Made by a program: the position numbers and the translations under genes. DNA of 64,000 nt from an uncultured Bacteroidota bacterium (lineage in GTDB: Bacteria; Bacteroidota; Bacteroidia; Flavobacteriales; BACL11). Below, one piece after another: positions 36,448 through 46,822 of the stretch; the first letter of the stretch is position 1, and each line of letters opens with the position of its first letter. The notes below the pieces were generated by a model. The model made no database searches, was not told where the DNA came from, and worked only from the letters and a program-made list of their open reading frames with translations. The stretch covers positions 77,566-141,565 of the forward strand of contig CACIJW010000001.1 of assembly GCA_902587125.1 (NCBI GenBank). The letters are read 5' to 3'.

Positions 36448-38058
36448 ATGAAAAAGCTTTTTTTAATAGCAATGCTATTTACAAGTTACTCTTACGCCCA
36501 GCAAGGCGAAATTAATGGTGATTTTCAACTTAATTTACAAAGCTATAAAGATGATGCTAGAATTGGAGCAATAGCTCCAGATGAAATAATTTTAAATAAT
36601 AGCTTTTTTAATCTGATGTATTCTAAAGGTAATTTTTCAACAGGAGTGAGGTATGAAAGTTATTTAAATGCTTTATTAGATTATGACAGTGAGTTTCAAG
36701 GAAATAGTATTGCATATCGTTATGCTTCTTACTCTTTAGATAATTTAGATGTAACAGTAGGGAATTACTATGAACAATTTGGAAGTGGCTTAGTTTTTAG
36801 AACATATGAAAATAAAGGGCTAGGAGTTGATAATGCAATGGATGGAGTAAGAGTAAAATACAATATTTTAAACTCTATCGATATTAAATCATTCATTGGA
36901 AAAAGTAGAACTTATCTTGAATATAGTGATGGCATTATAAGAGGAATTGATTTTGAAACAAATCTTTTTGAACTATTAGCGTTAGAAAATTCAACAAATT
37001 TAATTTTAGGCTCAAGTTTTGTCAGTAGATTTCAAAAGGATAACAACCCAAAATTTAATCTGCCACAAAATGTAGGAGTTTATGGGCTAAGGAGCAACTT
37101 GATTTCAGGTAATTTTAATTATTATCTTGAGTACGTTCATAAATATAATGACCCAGCTGGTTCAATAGCTGATAATTCTAATAATTATGCGAGCGGAAAT
37201 GCTATAAAAACTAGCTTAACATACTTTCAAAAAGGATTAGGATTCTCATTTGATGCACATAGGGTTGATAATATGGAATTCCGATCCGAAAGACAACAGT
37301 CAAAGGAATATATCATTAATTATATTCCAACATTATCCAAACAGCACTCTTATACTCTTTTAGCCTTTTATCCTTGTGCTACTCAATCAAATGGCGAAAT
37401 AGGATTCCAATCTGACTTATATTATAAATTTGATCGAAGCACTACATTTGGTGGTAAATATGGAACAAAAATTAATATAAACTATTCAAGAGTTTTAGCG
37501 CTAGATGGAGGTTCTTCAATTAAAAATGACTCAATTGATTTTACACCTGCTTTTTTCGGTAGTTCTAATGAATTATTTTATTCTGATCTAAATTTGGAAC
37601 TGATAAAAAAAATAAATAGTAAACTTAGAGTTAATAGTACGCTAGCTTTTCAAAAATACAATAAGGACGTTCTTGAGGGTAAGCTTCCAGGAGAATACGG
37701 AATTATTGAATCAGCAATAGGAGTAATTGATGCTACATATAAATTAAAAAGAAAACACACATTAAGAGCTGAGCTTCAAGCTTTACTTACTGACGATGAT
37801 GATGGTAGCTGGTCTATGGCTCTTGTTGAATACACTATGTCTCCAAATTGGTTCTTTGCTATTCAAGACTTATATAACTACGGCAATGATGATCAAAAAA
37901 ATCACTACTTTAACTTTAATTTTGGATATATTAAAGGCAGTAATAGAATAGAAATTGGGTATGGAAAGAAAAGAGCCGGCATTTTTTGTGTTGGAGGAGT
38001 TTGCAAAGAAGTACCATCTTCAAATGGCTTTAGTTTAAATATATCTTCATCTTTTTAA
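36448..38058 (+). CDS. Outer-membrane protein, DUF6029-like
   Basis: Signal peptide MKKLFLIAMLFTSYSYAQQGEINGDFQLNLQSYKDDARIGAIAPDEIILNNSFFNLMYSKGNFSTGVRYE; beta-barrel pattern; starts immediately after the tlpA-like stop. Confidence 0.78.
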   Translation: MKKLFLIAMLFTSYSYAQQGEINGDFQLNLQSYKDDARIGAIAPDEIILNNSFFNLMYSKGNFSTGVRYESYLNALLDYDSEFQGNSIAYRYASYSLDNLDVTVGNYYEQFGSGLVFRTYENKGLGVDNAMDGVRVKYNILNSIDIKSFIGKSRTYLEYSDGIIRGIDFETNLFELLALENSTNLILGSSFVSRFQKDNNPKFNLPQNVGVYGLRSNLISGNFNYYLEYVHKYNDPAGSIADNSNNYASGNAIKTSLTYFQKGLGFSFDAHRVDNMEFRSERQQSKEYIINYIPTLSKQHSYTLLAFYPCATQSNGEIGFQSDLYYKFDRSTTFGGKYGTKININYSRVLALDGGSSIKNDSIDFTPAFFGSSNELFYSDLNLELIKKINSKLRVNSTLAFQKYNKDVLEGKLPGEYGIIESAIGVIDATYKLKRKHTLRAELQALLTDDDDGSWSMALVEYTMSPNWFFAIQDLYNYGNDDQKNHYFNFNFGYIKGSNRIEIGYGKKRAGIFCVGGVCKEVPSSNGFSLNISSSF

Positions 38059-38059
38059 T

Positions 38060-38947
38060 ATGAGAAATCTAAATATCTTCATTTTTACTTTTTTTATGCT
38101 TAGCTCTTGTGAGGTAGTTGAAGGACCTTATCAAAATGAGATTAATAACAATGGTAGCAGTGAAACTATTTTACAAAAAATTTTAATTGAAGACTTCACA
38201 GGTCATACTTGTATGAACTGTCCAGATGCAGCTACAGAACTTGAATCAATTAAGGAGTTATATCCCAATCAAGTAATTGGTATTGCATTACATGTTGGTA
38301 ATACCTTTGCAAGACCCCTACCACCAAACTCTTCTAATAAATACTTAACTGATTTTAGAACTCAATGGGGTGAAGAGATTGATAGCTATTTTGAAGTTTC
38401 ATCCGTTGGTCTGCCTAAAGGTATGATAAATAGAAAGGACGAAGAACCAAAATCAAAAGATGACTGGGGGAATGCTGTCTCTGAAATAATTAATAATTCT
38501 CCTTTGTTTGATATTGATATTTCAGCATCACCTTTTGTTTTTGGTAATTGTGATATAGAAGTGCTAGTTAAAGCTCTTGACAATATTGATGGTGAGTATA
38601 ATATTGTTATTGCCATTACTGAGGATAGCATCGTAGATTGGCAAAAGAATGGCACCTATGACGATAGTGTATATGTTCATAATCATGTACTTAGAGCGAT
38701 TATCAATAATACTTGGGGAGAAAATCTAAAGAGTTCAAATAATTATACCACTAACGAAGAGATAAATCTAAGTTATAATATTTCAATTTCTAGCTTAGAA
38801 CAATTTAATATTAACCATTCAACAAATGAACTTTTTATGGGTAATGGCAACACAGGTGCTTGGGACACAAATAAATTAAATATTGTTGCATATATCTACA
38901 ACGTTGATAATAAAGAAATAATCCAAGTTGAAGAACTACATCTATAA
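38060..38947 (+). CDS. Omp28-related lipoprotein, thioredoxin fold
   Basis: Lipobox FFMLSSCEV; ILIEDFTGHTCMNCPDAATELESIKELYPNQVIGIALHVGN. Confidence 0.87.
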   Translation: MRNLNIFIFTFFMLSSCEVVEGPYQNEINNNGSSETILQKILIEDFTGHTCMNCPDAATELESIKELYPNQVIGIALHVGNTFARPLPPNSSNKYLTDFRTQWGEEIDSYFEVSSVGLPKGMINRKDEEPKSKDDWGNAVSEIINNSPLFDIDISASPFVFGNCDIEVLVKALDNIDGEYNIVIAITEDSIVDWQKNGTYDDSVYVHNHVLRAIINNTWGENLKSSNNYTTNEEINLSYNISISSLEQFNINHSTNELFMGNGNTGAWDTNKLNIVAYIYNVDNKEIIQVEELHL

Positions 38948-39911
38948 ATTTTTACTCTTTTTTATTTTTTATTCATTTTCCATATGTTCTAATGGTCAAC
39001 AAATAATTTCATCTACAAAAGATGCAAAATCATTATTAGAAGCATACTTATCACCTCTAGGTAATGGATTAGGAAGTGGATTAAATAATGGATGGTACAA
39101 CACTGGTAAGCCACATAAACTTGGCGGTTTTGATGTTAGTATAAATATCAATACTGTAGTGTTCAATGATAATCATAAGTTCTTTGATATTAATGAACTA
39201 GAAAACTTTAGAAGCTCAGCAACAAAAACTCCAACGATTGTTGGTAACGGTGAAGGTGCTAATGTTACATATGAAGCATTAGAGGATGACATAAACTTTA
39301 CTATGCCAAATCAAAATTCTTTTAGCTTTTTACCTGTTCCTGCAGCTAATGCAAGTGTTGGCTTATTTAAAAAAACTGAAATTGGGTTTAGATATATCCC
39401 AAAGTATACTTTTGAAAAAGGATTTATCGGAAAAGGAAGTATTGATTTGTGGGGATTATCAATTAAGCATGATTTACTACAGTGGATACCTGGCATTGGT
39501 GATATTATACCATTAGATTTATCATTACAATATGGACTTACAAATCTTAATACTAACTTTCAAATTGAAAGTCAAGGTGTTAAACAAAGTGTTAATCTAA
39601 AAACAAATGCTAGTACTCTGAATTTAATTTTATCAAAAAAGTTGTTATTATTAACTGCACATGGTTCCATTGGATATAATTTTTCATCTACTGATTTTAG
39701 TTCTGGAGAGACCCAAATTAATTTTGGAGATGGCGACAACAATGATATAATTAGTATTTATGTTCCTACTGATATAGAATTTAAAACTCAAAATTCATTT
39801 AGGTTTAATGTGGGATTAAGAACAAAAATTACGTTAATCACTTTATATGCTAATTACACATACTCAGAATACCCTGTTTTAACAGTAGGGACTGGCATTG
39901 CTTTAAGATAA
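38928..39911 (+). CDS. Outer-membrane protein, DUF6588-like
   Basis: TTG start; signal peptide; AYLSPLGNGLGSGLNNGWYNTGKPHKLGGFDVSININTVVFND; overlaps previous gene by 20 nt. Confidence 0.78.
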   Translation: MKNYIYKFLLFFIFYSFSICSNGQQIISSTKDAKSLLEAYLSPLGNGLGSGLNNGWYNTGKPHKLGGFDVSININTVVFNDNHKFFDINELENFRSSATKTPTIVGNGEGANVTYEALEDDINFTMPNQNSFSFLPVPAANASVGLFKKTEIGFRYIPKYTFEKGFIGKGSIDLWGLSIKHDLLQWIPGIGDIIPLDLSLQYGLTNLNTNFQIESQGVKQSVNLKTNASTLNLILSKKLLLLTAHGSIGYNFSSTDFSSGETQINFGDGDNNDIISIYVPTDIEFKTQNSFRFNVGLRTKITLITLYANYTYSEYPVLTVGTGIALR

Positions 39912-40520
39912 ATGAAAAAAATAATTAGCCTAATTTGCATATGCCTTATATGTAATGATATGTTCAGTCAGAATTTTGATGGAGGATTACTAACTGGATT
40001 AACAACATCTCAAATCTCAGGAGATAATCTTGGTGGCTTCAATAAATTAGGTGTCGCAATTGGTATCTTTACGCAAAGAAGTATTTCTGAAAAATCTCGA
40101 CTTAAATTTGAGTTATCCTATTTTCAAAAAGGTAGTAAGAACAATAACTTAAATTTGAACTTGAACAGCTTCAAACTTGACTATATTGATGCTCCTTTTT
40201 ATTATAGTTATTTGGTGCAACAGAATACTTCTATCCAATTTGGCTTTCATACAGGATTTTTACTTTTACAAAAAGAAACAGACAACTTTGGTAGTAACGT
40301 TGAACTACGGGATAATTTTAACGCTGTTGATTTTAGCACATCGCTTGGAATTGAATATTATATTAATAATCAAATAAGCTTAAATAGTAAATTTTCCAAT
40401 ACTCTTTTCTTTACACCTGTCAGAAAACATGCTTCAGGTGCGAGCCTCTGGTATAATCAGGGCCAATACAATACTGTAATATCATTCATCATAAATTTTT
40501 ATTTAATCAATTCACAATAA
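39912..40520 (+). CDS. Outer-membrane beta-barrel (porin/PorT-like) protein
   Basis: Signal peptide; FDGGLLTGLTTSQISGDNLGGFNKLGVAIGIFTQRSISEKSRLKFELSYFQKGSKN. Confidence 0.82.
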   Translation: MKKIISLICICLICNDMFSQNFDGGLLTGLTTSQISGDNLGGFNKLGVAIGIFTQRSISEKSRLKFELSYFQKGSKNNNLNLNLNSFKLDYIDAPFYYSYLVQQNTSIQFGFHTGFLLLQKETDNFGSNVELRDNFNAVDFSTSLGIEYYINNQISLNSKFSNTLFFTPVRKHASGASLWYNQGQYNTVISFIINFYLINSQ

Positions 40521-40547
40521 TTATTAAGATTTTTCGTTAAATGATAT

Positions 40548-40733
40548 ATGTTAGACTTTTGTAAAAAAGTATTATCTAAAGTCAGTTTTGATGCTTCGTT
40601 GTTCAAGAAAGAATTAACAAAAAGTATGAACTGGCTTGAAAAAAATGATGCAATTAAACTTAAAATTTGGGCATTAACATTTTTTTCAGCCCACAAAAAA
40701 ATAATAATTGATGTTTTCGACTCTATTTATTGA
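40548..40733 (+). CDS. Small protein (61 aa), possibly conserved in Bacteroidota
   Basis: [61 protein letters not shown]; convergent with ruvB, 7-nt stop overlap. Confidence 0.55.
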   Translation: MLDFCKKVLSKVSFDASLFKKELTKSMNWLEKNDAIKLKIWALTFFSAHKKIIIDVFDSIY

Positions 40734-41758
40734 CTAAATAGTCCCTTTTGTAATTCGTCTCCTGATTCTCTCTCAAGATGCTTGTAAGCCAAATCGGTAG
40801 CTTGCCTTCCCCTAGGTGTTCTCATTAAGTATCCTTGTTGAATAAGATATGGCTCGTATACTTCCTCAATTGTTCCTGCCTGCTCACCTACAGCGGTTGC
40901 AATTGTTGTTAAACCAACTGGTCCTCCATTAAATTTATCAATTATTGTTGATAATATTCTATTATCCATCTCATCTAAACCATGCTGATCAACATTTAGT
41001 GCTTTTAACGAATAGGTTGTAATCTTTAGATCAATTTCACCAGTTCCTTTGATTTGTGCAAAATCTCTGACTCTTCTTAGTAGTGAGTTAGAGATTCTGG
41101 GTGTCCCTCTGCTTCTACCTGCAATTTCAAAAGCTGCATTACTATTTATTGGAACCTCTAAAATTTTTGCTGACCTGTTTACAATATTTGATAATAATTT
41201 AGAATCATAATATTCTAGTCTTGATTTGATACCAAACCTTGCTCTTAACGGAGCAGTAAGTAATCCGGATCTAGTTGTTGCTCCAATTAATGTAAAAGGA
41301 CTAATTTGAATCTGTACAGTTCTAGCATTTGGGCCTGATTCAATCATAATATCAATTTGAAAGTCTTCCATAGCGGAATATAAATATTCTTCAACTACAG
41401 GGTTCAGTCTATGTATTTCATCAATAAATAAAACATCCCTCTCTTCTAAATTTGTTAATAAGCCTGCTAAATCCCCTGGCTTATCTAACACTGGTCCTGA
41501 AGTTGTCTTTAAATTAACTCCAAGCTCATTTGCAATTATATTAGCTAAAGTTGTCTTTCCTAGTCCAGGAGGACCATGTAGTAATACATGATCAAGTGAT
41601 TCATTTCTTTTTTTTGCAGCTTCAATAAAAACTTTAAGATTTTCTACTATGTTATTTTGACCTTTAAAATCATTGAACAATTTAGGTCTGAGAACGTTTT
41701 CAAATTCCTTATCATCATTTGATAAGTTATCGATATTTGGATTTAGCTCCTCATTCAT
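40727..41758 (-). CDS. ruvB: Holliday junction branch migration DNA helicase RuvB
   Basis: [78 protein letters not shown]. Confidence 0.98.
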   Translation of the reverse strand: MNEELNPNIDNLSNDDKEFENVLRPKLFNDFKGQNNIVENLKVFIEAAKKRNESLDHVLLHGPPGLGKTTLANIIANELGVNLKTTSGPVLDKPGDLAGLLTNLEERDVLFIDEIHRLNPVVEEYLYSAMEDFQIDIMIESGPNARTVQIQISPFTLIGATTRSGLLTAPLRARFGIKSRLEYYDSKLLSNIVNRSAKILEVPINSNAAFEIAGRSRGTPRISNSLLRRVRDFAQIKGTGEIDLKITTYSLKALNVDQHGLDEMDNRILSTIIDKFNGGPVGLTTIATAVGEQAGTIEEVYEPYLIQQGYLMRTPRGRQATDLAYKHLERESGDELQKGLFSQ

Positions 41759-41796
41759 ATAGGCTAATTTAGCTAAATAATGTTTTGCGTACGAAG

Positions 41797-43545
41797 TTAA
41801 TGCTCTTCTTCTCCCTCTTTTAAAGGTTCTGTCTGAAGTATAAAATCTTTATCTGCACCTGGCTTTGAGTAATCATAAGCCCATCTATGAACAGTTGGTA
41901 ATTCCCCTGGCCAATTTCCATGAATCCTTTCAACTGGGGTAGTCCACTCAAGTGTATTTGCCTGCCAAGGATTTTTGCTAGCTTTTGTACCTTTGAAAAT
42001 ACTGTAAAAGAAGTTGAAAATAAAAATGAATTGAAAAACTGCTCCTGCGAGTGCAAAAAAAGTAATTACTGCATTTATATCTGTTAGGCCATCAAACATC
42101 GGAAATGAACTATTTTGATAGTATCTTCTTGGAAGTCCTGCTAAACCTAAAAAGTGCATGGGAAAGAACACCCCGTAGGCACAAATAAAAGTTCCCCAGA
42201 AATGTAAATATCCAAGGCCTTTATTCATCATCCTACCATACATCTTGGGAAACCAGTGATAAACGCCAGCATACATTCCATATATAGCAGATAGCCCCAT
42301 AACAATATGGAAATGTCCAACAACAAAATAAGTATCATGAACATTTATGTCAAGCGCACTGTCACCTAAAATAATTCCAGTTAAACCACCAGTGATAAAA
42401 GTTGAAACAGTACCAATAGCAAATAACATCGCTGTGGTAAATCTGATATTTCCTTTCCATAGTGTAGTTAAAAAGTTAAAAACTTTAACAGCAGACGGAA
42501 TTGCTATTAGCAATGTTGTAAATGTGAATACAGAGCCCAAGAATGGATCCATTCCAGTTAAGAACATATGATGTCCCCAAACAATAAATGATAAGAATCC
42601 AATGGCTAGTAGTGAAGCAACCATCGCTTTATAACCAAATATTGGTTTTCTTGAATTAACTGATATTACTTCCGAAGTAATTCCAAGAGCTGGTAAAAGA
42701 ATTATATAAACTTCCGGATGACCTAAAAACCAAAATAAATGCTCAAATAATATCGGTGATCCACCACTATAATGAAGAGCCTCTCCACCAATTACAATAT
42801 CAGATAAATAGAAAGAAGTACCAAAAGTTCTATCAAAAATTAATAGCAAACCACATGAGAGTAATACAGGAAAAGATAAGACACCAAGAATTGCAGTAAC
42901 AAAAAGAGCCCATATGGTTAATGGTAATCTTTGCATACTCATTCCAACAGTTCTTAAGTTTAATATTGTTACAATATAATTTAATCCACCAAGTAAGGAT
43001 CCAACAACAAATAAAACAATTGCAATTAGCCATAAATCCATACCTAAACCTGACCCAGGCATCGCTTGAGGTAATGCACTAAGTGGCGGATAAATTGTCC
43101 ATCCTCCAGAAGCAGGTCCTGTCTCTACAAACAAGGACCAGATAAGCACAATAGTTGCTAGATTAAAAAACCAATATGATAACATATTAATAAATCCTGA
43201 TGCCATGTCTCTTGCTCCTATTTGAAGTGGTATCAAAAAATTTGCAAAAGTTCCTGATAATCCTCCCGTTAGAACCCAAAAAACGAGTATCGTTCCATGC
43301 ATTGTTACTAACGCAAGATAAAAATTTGGATCTAATACTCCTCCAGGGGCCCATTTACCTAGCAAAGTTTCAAGAATCGGATAAGCTTTTCCGGGATTTG
43401 CAAGCTGAACTCTAAATAGTGCGGACATTGCCATTCCTAATAGTGCCATAAACATTCCTGTTATTAGAAACTGCTTTGCTATCATTTTATGATCTTGTGA
43501 AAAGACGTACTTAGTTAAAAATGTTTCTTTGTGATGATCCGCCAT
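41797..43545 (-). CDS. Cytochrome c oxidase subunit I
   Basis: [50 protein letters not shown]. Confidence 0.97.
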   Translation of the reverse strand: MADHHKETFLTKYVFSQDHKMIAKQFLITGMFMALLGMAMSALFRVQLANPGKAYPILETLLGKWAPGGVLDPNFYLALVTMHGTILVFWVLTGGLSGTFANFLIPLQIGARDMASGFINMLSYWFFNLATIVLIWSLFVETGPASGGWTIYPPLSALPQAMPGSGLGMDLWLIAIVLFVVGSLLGGLNYIVTILNLRTVGMSMQRLPLTIWALFVTAILGVLSFPVLLSCGLLLIFDRTFGTSFYLSDIVIGGEALHYSGGSPILFEHLFWFLGHPEVYIILLPALGITSEVISVNSRKPIFGYKAMVASLLAIGFLSFIVWGHHMFLTGMDPFLGSVFTFTTLLIAIPSAVKVFNFLTTLWKGNIRFTTAMLFAIGTVSTFITGGLTGIILGDSALDINVHDTYFVVGHFHIVMGLSAIYGMYAGVYHWFPKMYGRMMNKGLGYLHFWGTFICAYGVFFPMHFLGLAGLPRRYYQNSSFPMFDGLTDINAVITFFALAGAVFQFIFIFNFFYSIFKGTKASKNPWQANTLEWTTPVERIHGNWPGELPTVHRWAYDYSKPGADKDFILQTEPLKEGEEEH

Positions 43546-43554
43546 AACTTTTGA

Positions 43555-44532
43555 TTATAATGTAAGTAATGTATTTTTTATATTTTTTTGTTGTGAAAGC
43601 CACATGTCATACTCCTCCTGAGTCTCAACAATAAATTTCATACCCATATTGTAATGTGCTCCACCACATATTTTATTACATACAAGCATATACTCAAAAT
43701 CTTCACCTTCTTGAGCCTTCATTTCAGATGTTGTTTTTGTTGGAGTAAAACCAAATTGTGTTGTAATACCTGGAACACAATTCATTTGAACTCTAAAATG
43801 TGGAATGAAAGCTGAATGAATAACGTCCTGAGATCTAAATTTTAATAATACTGGCTTATCTTTTACTAAGTGTACTTCTCTAACAATTATATCATCATGA
43901 GATGTAGAATCAGATAGATCAATACCTAATTGATTTGGACCTTGTATTAATCTGTAGTTTGCATTTCCTAATGTATTGTCACCACCTGAGTACCTTGCAG
44001 TCCAACCAAACTGTTTTGAATAAACCTCAACGACTGAGGCATTTGTCATATCAGGATTCATAGCCTGATCCCAAACTCTAAGCCCATAAATAATAACACC
44101 TGTTAACACAATTGCTGGAATGACTGTCCAAATGATTTCTAACTTATTATTGTGAGAATAGTAATAGGCAAATTTCTTTTCCTTTCCTCTGTATTTATAC
44201 AAGAAATATCCAAGCATAGGAGTTAATACAAAAAATACAACTAGTATAAGATTCATTGTGAAATTCATTAATCCATCAATAATTTCACCATGAACTGAGC
44301 TAGCAGCAGGAAGAAGTAATGGTCCCCAAACTATCATCTGCCAAACTACAAAGATGATAAAAGCCATTATGACAATAAAGTATAGTTTACCTTGAAAGTC
44401 GTTGTCTCTAGTAGTTACCTTGTTAGGTTCTTCTTTATTAATCTTTGATAATAATTCAGTTATTCTAGTGATCTGCACCAATAAAGCTACAACTGCAATT
44501 GGCATTAAAACATATATAATTTTTTCAATCAT
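43555..44532 (-). CDS. Cytochrome c oxidase subunit II
   Basis: EIIWTVIPAIVLTGVIIYGLRVWDQ; EVYSKQFGWTARY; CuA motif CNKICGGAHYNMGM. Confidence 0.96.
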   Translation of the reverse strand: MIEKIIYVLMPIAVVALLVQITRITELLSKINKEEPNKVTTRDNDFQGKLYFIVIMAFIIFVVWQMIVWGPLLLPAASSVHGEIIDGLMNFTMNLILVVFFVLTPMLGYFLYKYRGKEKKFAYYYSHNNKLEIIWTVIPAIVLTGVIIYGLRVWDQAMNPDMTNASVVEVYSKQFGWTARYSGGDNTLGNANYRLIQGPNQLGIDLSDSTSHDDIIVREVHLVKDKPVLLKFRSQDVIHSAFIPHFRVQMNCVPGITTQFGFTPTKTTSEMKAQEGEDFEYMLVCNKICGGAHYNMGMKFIVETQEEYDMWLSQQKNIKNTLLTL

Positions 44533-44537
44533 TTCGC

Positions 44538-45728
44538 TTATGTATGTAAGTGTTTACTTTCGTCTAAATAAGGATGCGACTTTATTTCAACCGAGGTTTT
44601 TGACAAAGTTCGGGAAACAATCTGAATAAACAGCCCAATAAAGCCTAAAAATACACCGACCTCAATTAGTCCTAAATGTCCATGTTCAAATAAGGTTCCA
44701 GGTGCAAATAACAAATAAGAATTTATCCAGTGTCCAATTAAAATAACGGTTGAAACTATAACAAGTATAGTTTTATTTCTTTTAGCATCTCTACTCATTA
44801 GCATTATTAGAGGAACAACAAAATTTATTACCATACTAAACCAGAATAAAAAACTGTAATTAGATTGTTCTATCCGTTGCATAAAGTATGTTACTTCTTC
44901 AGGGATATTAGCATACCAAATTAACATAAACTGTGAGAACCACATGTATGTCCATACAATTGAAAAGGCAAAAATAAACTTTCCTAAGTCGTGAATATGA
45001 CTATCATTTAAGTCAGGTAGGTGTCCTGTTTTCTGTAAAAAAAGAGCAATTAAAAGAATAGTTGTAAATCCTATTGTTGCCCACTCGGAAAATATATACC
45101 ATCCAAACAGTGTACTAAACCAGTGTGTATCGATTGACATAATCCAATCCCATGCAGCAGTACATGATGTAACGGCAAAAAAGACTAGAAACCATCCTGA
45201 AACTCTAAGCCCTTTAAAAAATGATCGTTCTCCAATATCTCCTTCAAGGTCACCTTTAATAGAAAGCTGTCTTAATTTTCTGGCACAATAGATCCAAATA
45301 ATGACATATACTATCGATCTTATAAGAAAAAAAGGTGCATTTAAATATGGTTCTTTACCCGCAATTATTTTGTCATAATTTGGTTCATTTGGATCCATTA
45401 TACCTGGCTCTAGCCAGTGATAGATATGGTTCCAGTGCATAACAGCAGCAATGACAATAAATAGCATAATAATTCCCGCATAAGGAAGAAATGCCATCAT
45501 CGCCTCAGGAACTCTTTTAAATACTGTCGACCATCCTGCCTCTGCTACGTATTGTATAGCAACAAAAACTACTGCAAAAAGAGAAATACCTAGGAAAAAA
45601 TAGTTATTGAACAGTAAATTAGTCCATGTTGAATGAGCATCACTCATGAATCCTATTACCAATGAAAGTAATCCTATTACTATCATTGAGATTGAAGTAA
45701 AATGTAATTTTTTATTTAGCTGAAACAT
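44538..45728 (-). CDS. actF: Alternative complex III subunit ActF (quinol:cytochrome c oxidoreductase membrane subunit)
   Basis: Polytopic; position between actE-like and coxB; HPYLDESKHLHT end; WIMSIDTHWFSTLFGWYIFSEW. Confidence 0.88.
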   Translation of the reverse strand: MFQLNKKLHFTSISMIVIGLLSLVIGFMSDAHSTWTNLLFNNYFFLGISLFAVVFVAIQYVAEAGWSTVFKRVPEAMMAFLPYAGIIMLFIVIAAVMHWNHIYHWLEPGIMDPNEPNYDKIIAGKEPYLNAPFFLIRSIVYVIIWIYCARKLRQLSIKGDLEGDIGERSFFKGLRVSGWFLVFFAVTSCTAAWDWIMSIDTHWFSTLFGWYIFSEWATIGFTTILLIALFLQKTGHLPDLNDSHIHDLGKFIFAFSIVWTYMWFSQFMLIWYANIPEEVTYFMQRIEQSNYSFLFWFSMVINFVVPLIMLMSRDAKRNKTILVIVSTVILIGHWINSYLLFAPGTLFEHGHLGLIEVGVFLGFIGLFIQIVSRTLSKTSVEIKSHPYLDESKHLHT

Positions 45729-45732
45729 TTAT

Positions 45733-46299
45733 CTATTCTAATTTTTGTAGTTTTTGAACATGCATTACTAATTTCCATCTTTCGTCTTCGCTAAGTTGTG
45801 AAGAATGAGGCCCCATAGCATTTACTCCATAAGTTATTGAGTGAAAGATATGCCCAGCTTTGAGTTCAGACATTGTTTTTCCTGTTCTTCTAATTTGCTT
45901 TTTGTCATTGTAATGAGGAATATTTGAATAAATTGGATGACCAATACTACCACCTCCGTTACCCTCAGGCCCATGACAATGGGCACAAAACATGCCATAT
46001 AATGCTTCTCCCTCTTTTAAATTCTTTTCATTAATTTCTAATGGGTTTTTTGCAAATTTTCCAGACTGTAGATACCCCTCCAAGTCTCCATCAAAGTAAA
46101 AAGTAGAAAGATAATTTCTGGCTATTGTACCTTCAACTGGAAGCCTAGCATTTATACTATCTTTAAAATATGTATTTGTTGAGTATGTCTCCAAAGATGG
46201 TGACCTATACATATTTGGCATGTACTCATAACCGCTTTGATTATTACAAGCAGATATGATTATGCTAAAAAATAATATTGCAATTAATTTATTTATCAT
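45733..46299 (-). CDS. actE: Alternative complex III subunit ActE, mono-heme cytochrome c lipoprotein
   Basis: Lipobox IISACNNQ; GEALYGMFCAHCHGPEGNGGG; YGVNAMGPHSSQLSEDERWKLVMHVQKLQ. Confidence 0.92.
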   Translation of the reverse strand: MINKLIAILFFSIIISACNNQSGYEYMPNMYRSPSLETYSTNTYFKDSINARLPVEGTIARNYLSTFYFDGDLEGYLQSGKFAKNPLEINEKNLKEGEALYGMFCAHCHGPEGNGGGSIGHPIYSNIPHYNDKKQIRRTGKTMSELKAGHIFHSITYGVNAMGPHSSQLSEDERWKLVMHVQKLQKLE

Positions 46300-46822
46300 C
46301 TTTCTTTTTAATTTCTATTGCACCAGTTGTTTTTAAAAATTTTTCAACTTCTTTAAAATTTTCATGTTCGATCTCAACTAAAAACTTATCGTCTGTAGTT
46401 CTAGGGTCGGGACTAGTTTCCTGCGAGCCAGGAAAGAGTTTGCATCTGTAAAAATATGTTAGAGACATTAAGTGCCCAGCAAACATTACAGTAAGTTCAA
46501 ATAGTACAGGTACAAATGATGGCAAATTCTTAAAAAAAGTAAAGTTGGGTTTACCACCAATATTCATTGGCCAACTTTTATATTCTCCCGAAATCATAAT
46601 GTAGTAGATTAGAACAGAGCCAAAAGTAAGCCCAATACATCCATATATAAAAGCAGTAATAGCCATTCTTGTTTCTTTTAGTTCTAAAACTTTGTCAAGA
46701 CCATGAACTGGAAAAGGAGTATAAACTTCTTTTACATTTAATTTTTTTTCTTTCATCTTTTTGACAGAAGTTAAAAGAATATCATCATCGTCGTATAATG
46801 CGTACACTATGTTATTGTTCAT
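46289..46822 (-). CDS. actD: Alternative complex III subunit ActD (DUF3341)
   Basis: VKEVYTPFPVHGLDKVLELKETRMAITAFIYGCIGLTFG; KPNFTFFKNLPSFVPVLFELTVMFAGHL. Confidence 0.93.
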   Translation of the reverse strand: MNNNIVYALYDDDDILLTSVKKMKEKKLNVKEVYTPFPVHGLDKVLELKETRMAITAFIYGCIGLTFGSVLIYYIMISGEYKSWPMNIGGKPNFTFFKNLPSFVPVLFELTVMFAGHLMSLTYFYRCKLFPGSQETSPDPRTTDDKFLVEIEHENFKEVEKFLKTTGAIEIKKKDDK

